This document shows, piece after piece, positions 7,269-13,761 of a stretch of 13,761 nt of DNA. A program made the position numbers and the translations under genes. Origin of the DNA: JBBDWZ01 sp050732575 (GTDB lineage Bacteria; Gemmatimonadota; Gemmatimonadetes; Longimicrobiales; RSA9); assembly GCA_050732575.1 (NCBI GenBank), contig JBOHRF010000122.1, positions 1-13,761 on the forward strand, in the 5' to 3' direction. Within the stretch, counting starts at the first letter, position 1. Each line of letters begins with the position of its first letter. The notes under the pieces were generated by a model, which did no database searches, was not told the origin of the DNA, and was given only the letters and a program-made list of their open reading frames with translations.

Positions 7269-8602
7269 AGAGTCCGCTGCCCGTGGTGGCCATCATAGGC
7301 CGGCCCAACGTGGGCAAATCAACGCTCTTCAACCGCATCCTCGGTCAGAAACACGCCATTGTGGAAGACCGGCCAGGCGTGACTCGCGACCGCAACTTTG
7401 CGCGCGCGGAGTGGGGGGGCCGCCGGTTCTATGTCGTCGATACGGGCGGCCTGGAGCCGAGCAGCGACGAAGTCTTTGCGCACGTGGTCCGCACCCAAGT
7501 GCTGGCGGCAATTCGGGAGGCCGACTTGCTTGTATTTGTGGTCGATGGTGAGATCGGCAGCCATCCGGCCGATGAGCAGGTTGCAGATCTGCTACGGCAG
7601 ACCAACAAGCCCGTGTTGCTGGTGGTCAACAAGCTGGACCGTTTGCCTCAGGAAACGGCCCAACACGAATTCTGGGCGTTGGGGCTGGGTGAGCCGATTC
7701 CGCTCAGCTCGGCCACCGGACGGGGCTCGGGTGACGTGCTGGACCGCATGGTCGAGAGCCTGCCGCCGAGCGCGGGGGACGAGCCTGAGGACGATGCGTT
7801 GTATGTGGCTGTGGTGGGCAAGCCGAACGTGGGCAAGTCCAGCTTCATCAACCGCCTGCTCGGCCAGGATCGACTGGTGGTGAGCGAACTGGCGGGCACC
7901 ACTCGTGACGCCATCGATACACCCATGCGTTACCATGGTCGAACGCTCGTTTTCATCGACACAGCGGGACTGCGCAAACATGCGCGCATCGAGCCGGGCA
8001 TTGAGTACTTCAGCGCACTGCGCGCGGAACGCGCCATCGAACGCGCCGATGTGTGCATCCTGCTGACCGATGCCAGCGAGGGCGAGCTGCACGTGCAGGA
8101 TCTCAAGATTGCGGAAAAGGTCTGGAGTGCGGGCAAAGCGTTGATCCTGGCCGTGAATAAATGGGACTTGGTGGAGAAGGAGACGGGCACGGCCATCGTC
8201 TTCGAGCGCCATATCCGGGAGCGCGCACCCATGCTGAAATGGGTGCCCATCCTGTTTACCTCAGCGCTCACCGGCCAGCGCGTGCAGCGCGTGTTGGACC
8301 TGGTCCTGGAAAGCGCGGAACAGCGGGCGCGCCGCATCCCCACACGCGAAGTCAATGAAGTAGTGCGCGAGCTCGCCCGTCGTCAGCCGCCGCCGCACTA
8401 TCGCGGCCTGCCGGTCAAAGTGCTGTACGCAACGCAAGTCGAAAAGTCGCCACCTACTTTTGTACTGTTCGTCAACCACGCAAAATCGATGACCGACTCA
8501 TACCTTCGTTTTCTGGTCAACGGATTTCGCGAGGCCTGGGGCTTTGAAGGCTCACCCGTGCGCGTGCGTATTCGGGCACGGCGCGAAAAGAAGACCGTGT
8601 GA
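7265..8602 (+). CDS. der: Ribosome biogenesis GTPase Der (EngA), two tandem G domains
   Basis: Der is an essential cytosolic GTPase that helps mature the 50S ribosomal subunit. The 445 residues match the family. G domain 1 has GRPNVGKST (12-20), DTGG (59-62), NKLD (122-125) and SSA (148-150). G domain 2 has GKPNVGKSS (185-193), DTAG (232-235), NKWD (298-301) and TSA (332-334). The C-terminal KH-like domain (about 356-440) includes KVLYATQVEKSPPTFVLFVN and ends in a basic tail. The double G domain is unique to Der. The start overlaps the DUF512 stop (ATGA), and the stop overlaps the plsY start (GTGA), implying translational coupling on both sides. A run of seven G (7413-7419) lies in domain 1, but the frame is intact. 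Confidence 0.98.
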   Translation: MKSPLPVVAIIGRPNVGKSTLFNRILGQKHAIVEDRPGVTRDRNFARAEWGGRRFYVVDTGGLEPSSDEVFAHVVRTQVLAAIREADLLVFVVDGEIGSHPADEQVADLLRQTNKPVLLVVNKLDRLPQETAQHEFWALGLGEPIPLSSATGRGSGDVLDRMVESLPPSAGDEPEDDALYVAVVGKPNVGKSSFINRLLGQDRLVVSELAGTTRDAIDTPMRYHGRTLVFIDTAGLRKHARIEPGIEYFSALRAERAIERADVCILLTDASEGELHVQDLKIAEKVWSAGKALILAVNKWDLVEKETGTAIVFERHIRERAPMLKWVPILFTSALTGQRVQRVLDLVLESAEQRARRIPTREVNEVVRELARRQPPPHYRGLPVKVLYATQVEKSPPTFVLFVNHAKSMTDSYLRFLVNGFREAWGFEGSPVRVRIRARREKKTV

Positions 8603-9204
8603 GTCCGTATCCACTGCTGATCTTCGCCTACTTGATGGGCGCATTCCCAACCAGCTTGATCGTGGGCAGAATCCGGGGCATCGACCTGCGCCAACAGGGC
8701 AGTGGCAATCTGGGCGCAACCAACACCTTCCGGGTTCTGGGCTGGCGCGCGGCACTGCCTGTGTTCCTGGTTGATACGTTCAAGGGTTGGTTTCCCACCT
8801 ATGGCTTTCCGCGTTGGGACTCGGCCTCGCCGGGCGAATGGGCGCTGGCCTACGGCGCGGCTGCAATCGTCGGCCACGTTTTCTCGGTATATGTTCGATT
8901 CAAGGGCGGCAAAGGTGTGGCCACCAGCTCGGGTGCATTGCTTGCGCTCGCTCCCGCCGCCGCAGGTATCGGTTTGCTGCTCTGGTCCGCCATCGTTTTC
9001 ACCACCGGATACGTTTCATTGGGCTCGATCGTGACCGCGCTCACGCTGCCCCTATTGATTCTGGCATTACAAGGGCGGGCACCGGTATTCTGGCTCTCTC
9101 TGGCGCTGGCCGTCTTCGTGGTCTTTGCCCATCGCGCAAACCTGCGGCGGTTGTTACGCGGAGAAGAACACTCCTTCAAGAAGAAGGTGGACTCCACCGC
9201 ATGA
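8599..9204 (+). CDS. plsY: Acyl-phosphate:glycerol-3-phosphate acyltransferase PlsY
   Basis: PlsY is an inner-membrane enzyme that transfers an acyl group from acyl-phosphate to the sn-1 position of glycerol-3-phosphate. This is the first committed step of phospholipid synthesis in most bacteria. The 201-residue protein is hydrophobic throughout. It carries the family motifs GAFPTS (14-19), GSGNLGATN (34-42), DTFKG (59-63), GHVFSVYVRFKGGKGVATS (92-110) and the C-terminal HRANLRRLLRGEEHSF. The start is GTG 8599, overlapping the der TGA by 4 bases; only a weak purine stretch (AAAAGAAG) precedes it. The stop overlaps the gpsA start by 4 bases. GpsA makes its substrate, so the pair forms one metabolic step-set under coupled translation. 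Confidence 0.97.
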   Translation: MSPYPLLIFAYLMGAFPTSLIVGRIRGIDLRQQGSGNLGATNTFRVLGWRAALPVFLVDTFKGWFPTYGFPRWDSASPGEWALAYGAAAIVGHVFSVYVRFKGGKGVATSSGALLALAPAAAGIGLLLWSAIVFTTGYVSLGSIVTALTLPLLILALQGRAPVFWLSLALAVFVVFAHRANLRRLLRGEEHSFKKKVDSTA

Positions 9205-10208
9205 GCGATCGTGTGGCCGTGATTGGTGCGGGCAACTGGGGCACCGCTCTGGCTAACCTGCTGGCACGCAAAGGTGAGCAGGTAGTGATCTGGTCGTACG
9301 AGCAGGATGTGGCCGCCGCTATCAACCGCGAACACAACAATCCACGTTATCTGCGTGGCGTTCCCCTTCATGCGCAGCTGCGGGCTACGGACGATCTGTC
9401 GGAAGCCGTACGCTCGGCGCAGTGGATAGTCTCGGCAAGTCCCGCGCAGCACGTGCGCCAGGTTCTGCAGCATGCTGTGACGGCCATCGACGCCGGGACG
9501 CGCGTAGTGAGCGCATCCAAAGGGATCGAGATGGGCACGCTGGAATCGATGGACCGCGTGCTGGAGGAGGTGCTCCCAAGTGACTTGCCCGCGCCCGTGT
9601 TTCTCTCCGGGCCCAGCTTTGCCCTGGAAGTCGCGCGCGAGTTGCCTACTGCCGTCACCGTGGCTAGCCGCGATGCCGAGTGCGCGCAGCGCGCTCAACG
9701 ACTGTTCCAGGCTTCCCACTTTCGCGTCTACACATCCAAAGACGTTATTGGGGTGGAGCTGGGCGGCGCGCTCAAGAATGTGATTGCCCTGGCCGCAGGC
9801 ATGGCCGTGGGGCTCGGTCTTGGCCACAACGCGCTGGCCGCTCTCATTACGCGCGGCCTGGCTGAAATGGCGCGCCTGGGCGTGGCGCTGGGTGCGGATC
9901 CGCTCACCTTTGCCGGACTGGCCGGCATGGGCGACTTGATCCTGACCTGCACGGGCGATCTCAGCCGCAACCGTACCGTGGGCATCGAGCTGGGCCGGGG
10001 CCGTCCCCTCGAGCAGATTCTCAGCGCCATGGACACCATTGCAGAAGGCGTTAGCACGGCGCGCGCGGCCCATGCGCTGGCACGCAAGCACAGGATCGAG
10101 ATGCCCATCGTCGAACAGGTGCACGCCGTGTTGTTCGAGCAATTGTCCGCACGCGAAGCAGTCGAGACATTGATGCTGCGCGAACCGAAGCCCGAGCAGT
10201 GGAAGTAA
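9201..10208 (+). CDS. gpsA: Glycerol-3-phosphate dehydrogenase [NAD(P)+] GpsA
   Basis: GpsA reduces dihydroxyacetone phosphate to sn-glycerol-3-phosphate, the substrate of PlsY. The 335-residue protein has the Rossmann motif GAGNWGTAL (9-17), SASKGIE with Lys107, SGPSFA (136-141), the catalytic region GVELGGALKNV (184-194, Lys192), and GMGDLILTCTGDLSRNRTVG (242-261). ATG 9201 overlaps the plsY stop (ATGA), with AAGGTGG about 10 bases upstream. The reading frame is open farther upstream, but that part lies inside plsY and has no GpsA similarity. The stop TAA (10206-10208) is embedded in the first unit of a 12-base repeat array. Beyond it the same frame continues as a Lys/Arg-rich repeat (see the repeat entry at 10201-10272). 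Confidence 0.97.
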   Translation: MSDRVAVIGAGNWGTALANLLARKGEQVVIWSYEQDVAAAINREHNNPRYLRGVPLHAQLRATDDLSEAVRSAQWIVSASPAQHVRQVLQHAVTAIDAGTRVVSASKGIEMGTLESMDRVLEEVLPSDLPAPVFLSGPSFALEVARELPTAVTVASRDAECAQRAQRLFQASHFRVYTSKDVIGVELGGALKNVIALAAGMAVGLGLGHNALAALITRGLAEMARLGVALGADPLTFAGLAGMGDLILTCTGDLSRNRTVGIELGRGRPLEQILSAMDTIAEGVSTARAAHALARKHRIEMPIVEQVHAVLFEQLSAREAVETLMLREPKPEQWK

Positions 10209-10272
10209 ACCCGTAAGAAAAACCGCAAGAAACATGGCAAGAAAAAACGTAAGAAGAGGCGTAGAGAGGGGA
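10201..10272 (+). repeat. 12-base-period array across the gpsA stop (RKKX-type repeat, + strand)
   Basis: Six degenerate 12-base units fill the end of gpsA and most of the gpsA-merR gap. Units 10213-10260 are the clearest, for example GTAAGAAAAACC and GCAAGAAACATG. The codon-phased consensus is CGN AAG AAA NNN. Read in the gpsA frame past the stop, the four clear units give RKKN, RKKH, GKKK and RKKR. The first unit (10201-10212) matches its neighbour at 9 of 12 positions and contains the gpsA stop TAA where the others have AAA. The last unit (10261-10272) is degenerate. An inverted relative of this array lies at 10435-10494. Confidence 0.75.
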
Positions 10273-10288
10273 GCCAAAACGGAACGCA

Positions 10289-10858
10289 ATGGAAGACCCC
10301 ATGGATAACACAGGCGAAAACGGACCGCGCAGCTCCGCTGCTCCGGACGAACCGCAATCTGAGCTATTCGGACAGGCGAGCTCGCAGGCCGCCCGCATGT
10401 TTTCAGAATCGGTGGGTGATACTGCCGAGTCCATTTCCGGCGTTTCTTCCGGTGTATCTTCCGAAGTTTCTTCCGGGTTTCCTTCCGGAAGTTCTCCCCG
10501 GCCCATTGCACGCAAGGAGTACTATTCGATCAGCGAGGTATGTGACCTGGTCGATTTGCGGCCGCACGTCCTGCGTTACTGGGAAACACAATTTGCGCTG
10601 CTCAGTCCGTCCAAGAATCGTTCCGGTAATCGCGTGTATCAGCGCAAGGAGATCCGCCTTATTCTGCTGGTCAAACACCTGCTCTACGAAGAGAAGTATA
10701 CGGTGGAAGGCGCCAAGCAGAAGCTGGAGCAGCTGCGCAAAGGTGGTGAATTGCAGAAGGCCACCAAAGGTGCGCTGGACAAGCAAATGGTGCAACTGTT
10801 GCGTGCGGAGATGCAAACGCTGACCGAGGTGCTGACACCGCCCCGGCACTCGAGCTGA
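10289..10858 (+). CDS. Short MerR-family transcriptional regulator with Ser-rich N-terminal extension
   Basis: This is a 189-residue DNA-binding protein of the MlrA-like MerR subgroup. The winged helix-turn-helix occupies about 77-147: YYSISEVCDLVDLRPHVLRYWE, wing NRSGNRVYQRKEIRLIL, then LLYEEKYTVEGAKQKL. A predicted coiled-coil tail of about 40 residues follows, with no metal- or ligand-binding domain. Cys85 is the only cysteine, so metal sensing is unlikely. Residues 1-75 are low-complexity and probably disordered, including SGVS/SEVS/SGFP tetrapeptide repeats at about 50-69 from the 12-base array. ATG 10289 has a poor RBS; ATG 10301 has GGAAG 5 bases upstream and is an equally good start. 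The stop overlaps the surE start by one base (TGATG). Target genes are unknown; regulation of its own operon is a guess. Confidence 0.9.
   Translation: MEDPMDNTGENGPRSSAAPDEPQSELFGQASSQAARMFSESVGDTAESISGVSSGVSSEVSSGFPSGSSPRPIARKEYYSISEVCDLVDLRPHVLRYWETQFALLSPSKNRSGNRVYQRKEIRLILLVKHLLYEEKYTVEGAKQKLEQLRKGGELQKATKGALDKQMVQLLRAEMQTLTEVLTPPRHSS
10435..10494 (-). repeat. 12-base-period array in the merR 5' region, inverted relative of the 10201-10272 array
   Basis: Five units of 12 bases begin at 10435, 10447, 10459, 10471 and 10483, for example TTCCGGCGTTTC and TTCCGGTGTATC. In the merR frame they encode Ser-rich tetrapeptides (SGV-S, SEV-S, SGF-P). On the opposite strand the codon-phased unit reads CGG AAG AAA NNN, giving RKE-T, RKK-L, RKI-H and RKK-R. 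This is the same unit type as the + strand array at 10201-10272. GTTTCTT occurs at 10442-10448 and 10466-10472, each perfectly complementary to AAGAAAC at 10227-10233. Confidence 0.75.
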
Positions 10859-11607
10859 TGCGCATCCTGGTCACTAACGATGACGGCTACCTGGCGCTGG
10901 GCATTCGGGTCTTGGCCGAGGCCGCACGCACACTCGGCACCGTGCACGTGGTGGCGCCGGACCGCGAACAGAGTGCAACCAGCCATTCCCTCACACTGCA
11001 CCAGCCGCTGCGTGTGAGGCGCGTGGATGACCACACGCAAGTGGTCGAGGGTACGCCCACCGATTGTGTGGTTCTGGCCCTGGGCGAGCTACTCTCCGAA
11101 CGACCGGACTTCGTGCTCTCCGGTGTGAACCACGGCGCCAACCTGGGTGACGATGTGCTGTACTCGGGTACGGTGGCGGCCGCCATGGAAGCCACACTCC
11201 TGGGCGTGCCCGCCGTGGCGCTCTCCTACGCGGGCTCCTCGCCGGAGGAAATCGCCGACTGGTCGACGCGGCTGCCCGACTTGCTGCGCCAGATGTTGAA
11301 GGCCAGTGAGTTCCCGGCCGAAACACTGTTCAATGTGAATTTGCCGCCCGTGCCGCAGGCTCGAGTGAAGGGCATTCAAATCACCACGCTGGGACGACGC
11401 GCTTATGTGGGCTCGCTTACGCGCGCACTGGATCCCAATGGCCGCGAGTATTTCTGGATAGGCGGCGGTGAAAGCAAGTGGTGGGGCGGACCCGATGTGG
11501 ATTTCCGGGCCGTTCATTCCGGCTACATTTCGGTCACGCCCCTGCACCTGGATCTAACCAACTACGGTTTGCTGGAGAACATTCGCGCGTGGGAACTGAA
11601 GCTCTGA
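10858..11607 (+). CDS. surE: 5'/3'-nucleotidase SurE
   Basis: SurE is a metal-dependent cytosolic nucleoside-monophosphate phosphatase linked to stationary-phase survival. The 249 residues match the family. The start MRILVTNDDGYLALGI contains metal ligands Asp8 and Asp9. Ser39 is in APDREQSATSHSLTL, and Asn91 is in SGVNHGANLGDDV, followed by YSGTVAAAMEATLLG. ATG 10858 overlaps the merR stop by one base. No Shine-Dalgarno sequence is visible, so termination-reinitiation is likely. The 3' end overlaps the pcm start region by 19 bases. The surE-pcm pairing is common in bacteria, and the two products are thought to act in stress survival. Confidence 0.97.
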   Translation: MRILVTNDDGYLALGIRVLAEAARTLGTVHVVAPDREQSATSHSLTLHQPLRVRRVDDHTQVVEGTPTDCVVLALGELLSERPDFVLSGVNHGANLGDDVLYSGTVAAAMEATLLGVPAVALSYAGSSPEEIADWSTRLPDLLRQMLKASEFPAETLFNVNLPPVPQARVKGIQITTLGRRAYVGSLTRALDPNGREYFWIGGGESKWWGGPDVDFRAVHSGYISVTPLHLDLTNYGLLENIRAWELKL

Positions 11608-12254
11608 ACGAACGTCGTTGGGAGCGTCAACGGCGAGCTCTGATCGAAATCATTCGTGAGAAGGGCATCGATCAACTCGATGTGCTGCGCGCGTTCGATC
11701 TGGTGCCGCGTCACTTGTTCTTGCCGGATGCCGTACAGCACCGCGCCTACGAAGATGCGGCCCTGCCCATTGGCTTCCAACAGACTGCATCTCAGCCATC
11801 GCTGCAGGCGCTGTACCTGCAACGACTGGAGCTCGGGCCCACGGACCGCGTGCTCGAAATCGGCACAGGCAGTGGCTACCTTACGGCCCTGCTCGCACAT
11901 CTGTCGGCCCACGTTTACTCCGTGGAACGCATTCACGAGCTCTATGCGCGTGCCCGCGCCACGCTCGACCAGCTGCGCCTCACCAATGTGGCGCTATGGG
12001 TGGGGGACGGCACGGTCGGCTGGTCGCGCTACGCGCCTTACCAAAAGATCCTGGTCTCGGCGGCCGCGCCCAACATACCCAATGCGCTGGTCGAGCAGTT
12101 GGCACCCGGTGGGCGCATGCTGATTCCGCTCGGTGACCGAGAGTTGCAGAAACTCACGCTCGTACACAAAGCGGAGCGCGGGTTGACCACCGAGGATATC
12201 GGTGATTGTGTTTTCGTGCCGTTACTGGGCCGCTTCGGTTGGCCCATCCACTAA
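11589..12254 (+). CDS. pcm: Protein-L-isoaspartate O-methyltransferase
   Basis: Pcm uses S-adenosylmethionine to methylate isoaspartyl residues that form as proteins age, allowing their repair. From GTG 11589 the protein has 221 residues, typical for the family. Motifs: LRAFDLVPRHLFLP (33-46), the TASQPS active-site loop (66-71, Ser68), SAM motif I EIGTGSGYL (90-98), SVERIHEL (111-118), VGDGTVGW (138-145), VSAAAPNIPNALVEQLAPGG (156-175) and GRFGWP (214-219). The frame is open farther upstream inside surE, but that part has no family similarity. GTG 11589 has GGAG 11 bases upstream and gives a normal N-terminus. A later start near 11604 would need CTG. The stop lies 13 bases before the DedA start. 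Confidence 0.94.
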   Translation: MGTEALNERRWERQRRALIEIIREKGIDQLDVLRAFDLVPRHLFLPDAVQHRAYEDAALPIGFQQTASQPSLQALYLQRLELGPTDRVLEIGTGSGYLTALLAHLSAHVYSVERIHELYARARATLDQLRLTNVALWVGDGTVGWSRYAPYQKILVSAAAPNIPNALVEQLAPGGRMLIPLGDRELQKLTLVHKAERGLTTEDIGDCVFVPLLGRFGWPIH

Positions 12255-12267
12255 CAAGGGCAGACTC

Positions 12268-12909
12268 GTGATCGAATTGCTGCGCCAGGCCATCGATTTC
12301 ATTCTCCATATCGACGCACATTTGCATGAGATCATCACCAGCTACGGCACCTGGACATACCTGCTCCTGATCCTGATCATCTTCTGTGAAACCGGACTGG
12401 TGATCACGCCGTTTCTGCCGGGCGACTCACTGCTTTTTGCGGCCGGCACGTTTGCCGCGCGCGGATCACTCGATCCCTTCGTGCTGTTCATCACATTGAG
12501 CATAGCCGCCGTGGTGGGTGACACGCTAAATTACTGGATCGGCCGGAAGATCGGTCCGCGCATCTTTCAAAGGGAAACGCGGTTCATCAAACGCAAGCAC
12601 CTGGAGCGCACCCAGCAGTTTTACGAAAAACACGGTGGCAAAGCGATTGTGCTAGCGCGCTTCATGCCCATCGTGCGTACCTTTGCCCCCTTCGTGGCCG
12701 GCATTGGCGCCATGGACTACAAGCGATTCGTCCTGTTCAACATATCCGGCGGTGTACTATGGATTGCCCTCTTCGTGTTCGGCGGCTATTTCTTCGGCAC
12801 CATTCCAGTAGTCGCGGAGAATTTCACACTGGTCATCCTGGCCATCATCTTCCTGTCGATATTGCCCGCTGTGATCGAAGTGATGCGCGCACGCAGAACA
12901 ACGGCTTGA
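12268..12909 (+). CDS. DedA family membrane protein
   Basis: DedA proteins are inner-membrane proteins related to the VTT/SNARE-associated group. Several members recycle undecaprenyl phosphate or other lipid carriers and affect envelope integrity. The 213-residue protein has hydrophobic helices (YLLLILIIFCETGLVI; FITLSIAAVVGDTLNYWIG; FVLFNISGGVLWIALFVFGG; LVILAIIFLSILPAVI). DedA signatures are present: ETGLVITPFLPGDSLLFAAG (about 44-63), GDTLNYWIGRKIG and ARFMPIVRTFAPFVAG. GTG 12268 is chosen because AAGGG sits 7 bases upstream. An earlier in-frame start would overlap pcm and add residues without similarity. The stop overlaps the receptor ATG by one base. Which lipid it moves cannot be told from sequence. 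Confidence 0.93.
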   Translation: MIELLRQAIDFILHIDAHLHEIITSYGTWTYLLLILIIFCETGLVITPFLPGDSLLFAAGTFAARGSLDPFVLFITLSIAAVVGDTLNYWIGRKIGPRIFQRETRFIKRKHLERTQQFYEKHGGKAIVLARFMPIVRTFAPFVAGIGAMDYKRFVLFNISGGVLWIALFVFGGYFFGTIPVVAENFTLVILAIIFLSILPAVIEVMRARRTTA

Positions 12910-13761
12910 TGCGCGCGCTCACGGCCGGCCTTCTGCTGAGTGCAGCCAGTCTGGCGCCGAGCGCAGCGCAGCAGGCGGACTCGCTGCGGCGGGACACGCT
13001 TCGTTTCCGTCTGCAGCCCGTGGAAATCAGCGTGTTGCGGGGCACGACTGCAGAGCTGCGCACGCCCGCGGCTGTGACCGCGGTGGCGCGCGCCACATTA
13101 CAGGATGCGCAACTGACGGTTGGGCTGGACGAAGCGTTGGCGGTAGTGCCCGGTGTGGTGGTCAACAACCGCGGCACGTTCGCGGTGGGCAGCCGCATTG
13201 CCGTGCGCGGACTGGGTGTGCGCGCCCAATTTGGCGTGCGCGGTGTGCGCATGTTGCAGGATGGCATCCCGCTGACCATGCCGGACGGTCAGACCAACAT
13301 CAACAATCTCGACCTGGGTTCAGCGGGTCGGATCGAAGTGTTGCGCGGGCCGGCGTCCTCTCTCTACGGCAACGCGGCCGGCGGTGTGATCGCGATCGAA
13401 TCGGAACCCGCACCTCACTCCGGGTTTGCCGGCGAGCTGCGCACCGTGGCTTCCGATGTAGGTGGCGATGGCCTGACGCGGCTCACCAAACATCAGATCA
13501 AGGTGGGCGGGCGCGCGGACCCACTGGATTACCTGCTCAGTGCCGCGCGTTTTGAGACCAGTGGCTTCCGCGCACATTCGCGGGCCGAGCAAACCTCGCT
13601 CAATGCGCGCGTGCGTCTCGGCCAGGGCCCGGCAGCACGCTGGACCTTCCTGCTCAATTTCGTGGACGCACCCGTGGCCCAGAACCCGGGCTCGCTGCCG
13701 TTCGACTCAGCGGATCAGAAGCCGACCATGGCCTGGCCGGCCAACGTCAACACCAGGGCAG
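12909..13761 (+). CDS. TonB-dependent outer-membrane receptor, N-terminal part (3' end outside window)
   Basis: The 284 visible codons run open to the window edge. They encode a signal peptide (MRALTAGLLLSAASLAPSAA, cleavage near residues 20-21), a TonB-box-like segment (PVEISVLR, 37-44) and a complete plug domain (about 50-165). Plug landmarks are ALAVVPGVVVNNRG (76-89), IAVRGLG (97-103), MLQDGIPLTMPDGQT (115-129), GRIEVLRGPASSLYGNAAGG (140-159) and VIAIES. The first beta-barrel strands follow, including VAQNPGSLP. There is no carboxypeptidase-regulatory-like N-terminal domain, so it resembles FecA-type siderophore receptors more than SusC. Transported substrate is unknown. ATG 12909 overlaps the DedA stop by one base (TGATG), implying coupled translation; no RBS is evident. 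A full receptor would need roughly another 350-500 residues. Confidence 0.93.
   Translation, partial: MRALTAGLLLSAASLAPSAAQQADSLRRDTLRFRLQPVEISVLRGTTAELRTPAAVTAVARATLQDAQLTVGLDEALAVVPGVVVNNRGTFAVGSRIAVRGLGVRAQFGVRGVRMLQDGIPLTMPDGQTNINNLDLGSAGRIEVLRGPASSLYGNAAGGVIAIESEPAPHSGFAGELRTVASDVGGDGLTRLTKHQIKVGGRADPLDYLLSAARFETSGFRAHSRAEQTSLNARVRLGQGPAARWTFLLNFVDAPVAQNPGSLPFDSADQKPTMAWPANVNTRA

Noticed and set aside
7413..7419. Run of seven G in der as a phase-variation site
   Set aside because: The frame is intact, der is normally essential, and the run is explained by Trp-Gly-Gly codons in GC-rich DNA.
8850..10511. Long antisense open frame of 553 codons across plsY, gpsA and the merR start
   Set aside because: It lies opposite well-supported genes, shows no recognisable domain, and is explained by high GC codon bias. 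Only its N-terminal RKK repeats are informative, as the reverse strand of the 10435-10494 array.
10209..10823. Open + strand frame after the gpsA stop, possible separate gene
   Set aside because: Beyond the basic repeat the frame mirrors merR codons in another phase. It has no plausible start or domain, so it is kept only as a note on the gpsA tail.
1..13761. CRISPR array, transposon ends, tRNA or rRNA genes, phage or defence genes
   Set aside because: No spaced direct repeats, transposase motifs, tRNA-like cloverleaf or defence-family motifs were seen. Gaps between genes are all under about 90 bases.

Overview
The window is about 13.8 kb of densely packed, high-GC DNA (roughly 60% or more by eye) from a bacterial chromosome. 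Every gene I can support is on the + strand. A TonB-dependent outer-membrane receptor and several proteins with Sec-type signal peptides indicate a diderm (Gram-negative-type) bacterium. The gene order uvrC, larC, DUF512 protein, der, plsY, gpsA, short MerR, surE, pcm, DedA is not that of Escherichia-like proteobacteria. From memory it resembles Gemmatimonadota or a related diderm phylum; this is a low-confidence guess. I see no plasmid, phage, insertion-sequence, CRISPR or RNA-gene signature. No gap between genes exceeds about 90 bases.

Left part (1-3778): the 3' end of murJ (lipid II flippase), then uvrC (excision nuclease) and larC (last step of nickel-pincer cofactor synthesis) with short gaps. 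No other lar gene is visible. Middle part (3750-5896): a good sigma70-type promoter candidate spans the end of larC and precedes an exported TPR protein with its own GGAGG ribosome binding site. Next comes a small protein with three zinc-binding modules around a DUF2007 domain. Junction (5893-5984): a promoter-like pair is followed by a strong 14-bp hairpin with a T4 tail, ending 8 bases before the next start codon.

Right part (5985-13761): nine genes in a tight chain. They are a DUF512 radical-SAM-like protein, der (ribosome-assembly GTPase), plsY and gpsA (both needed to start phospholipid synthesis), a short MerR regulator, surE, pcm, a DedA membrane protein and a TonB-dependent receptor cut by the window end. 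Six of the eight junctions are overlaps of 1, 4 or 19 bases. The exceptions are gpsA-merR (80 bases) and pcm-dedA (13 bases). The chain combines membrane lipid synthesis (plsY, gpsA), lipid-carrier recycling (DedA), ribosome biogenesis (der) and damage/stationary-phase repair (surE, pcm).

The least expected structure is around the gpsA-merR junction. Two arrays with a 12-base period lie in opposite orientation on either side of the merR start. Each encodes the same Arg-Lys-Lys-X repeat, one on the + strand and one on the - strand. The gpsA stop codon falls inside the first unit of the first array. No complete novel defence or biosynthetic system is evident; most genes are recognisable housekeeping families.
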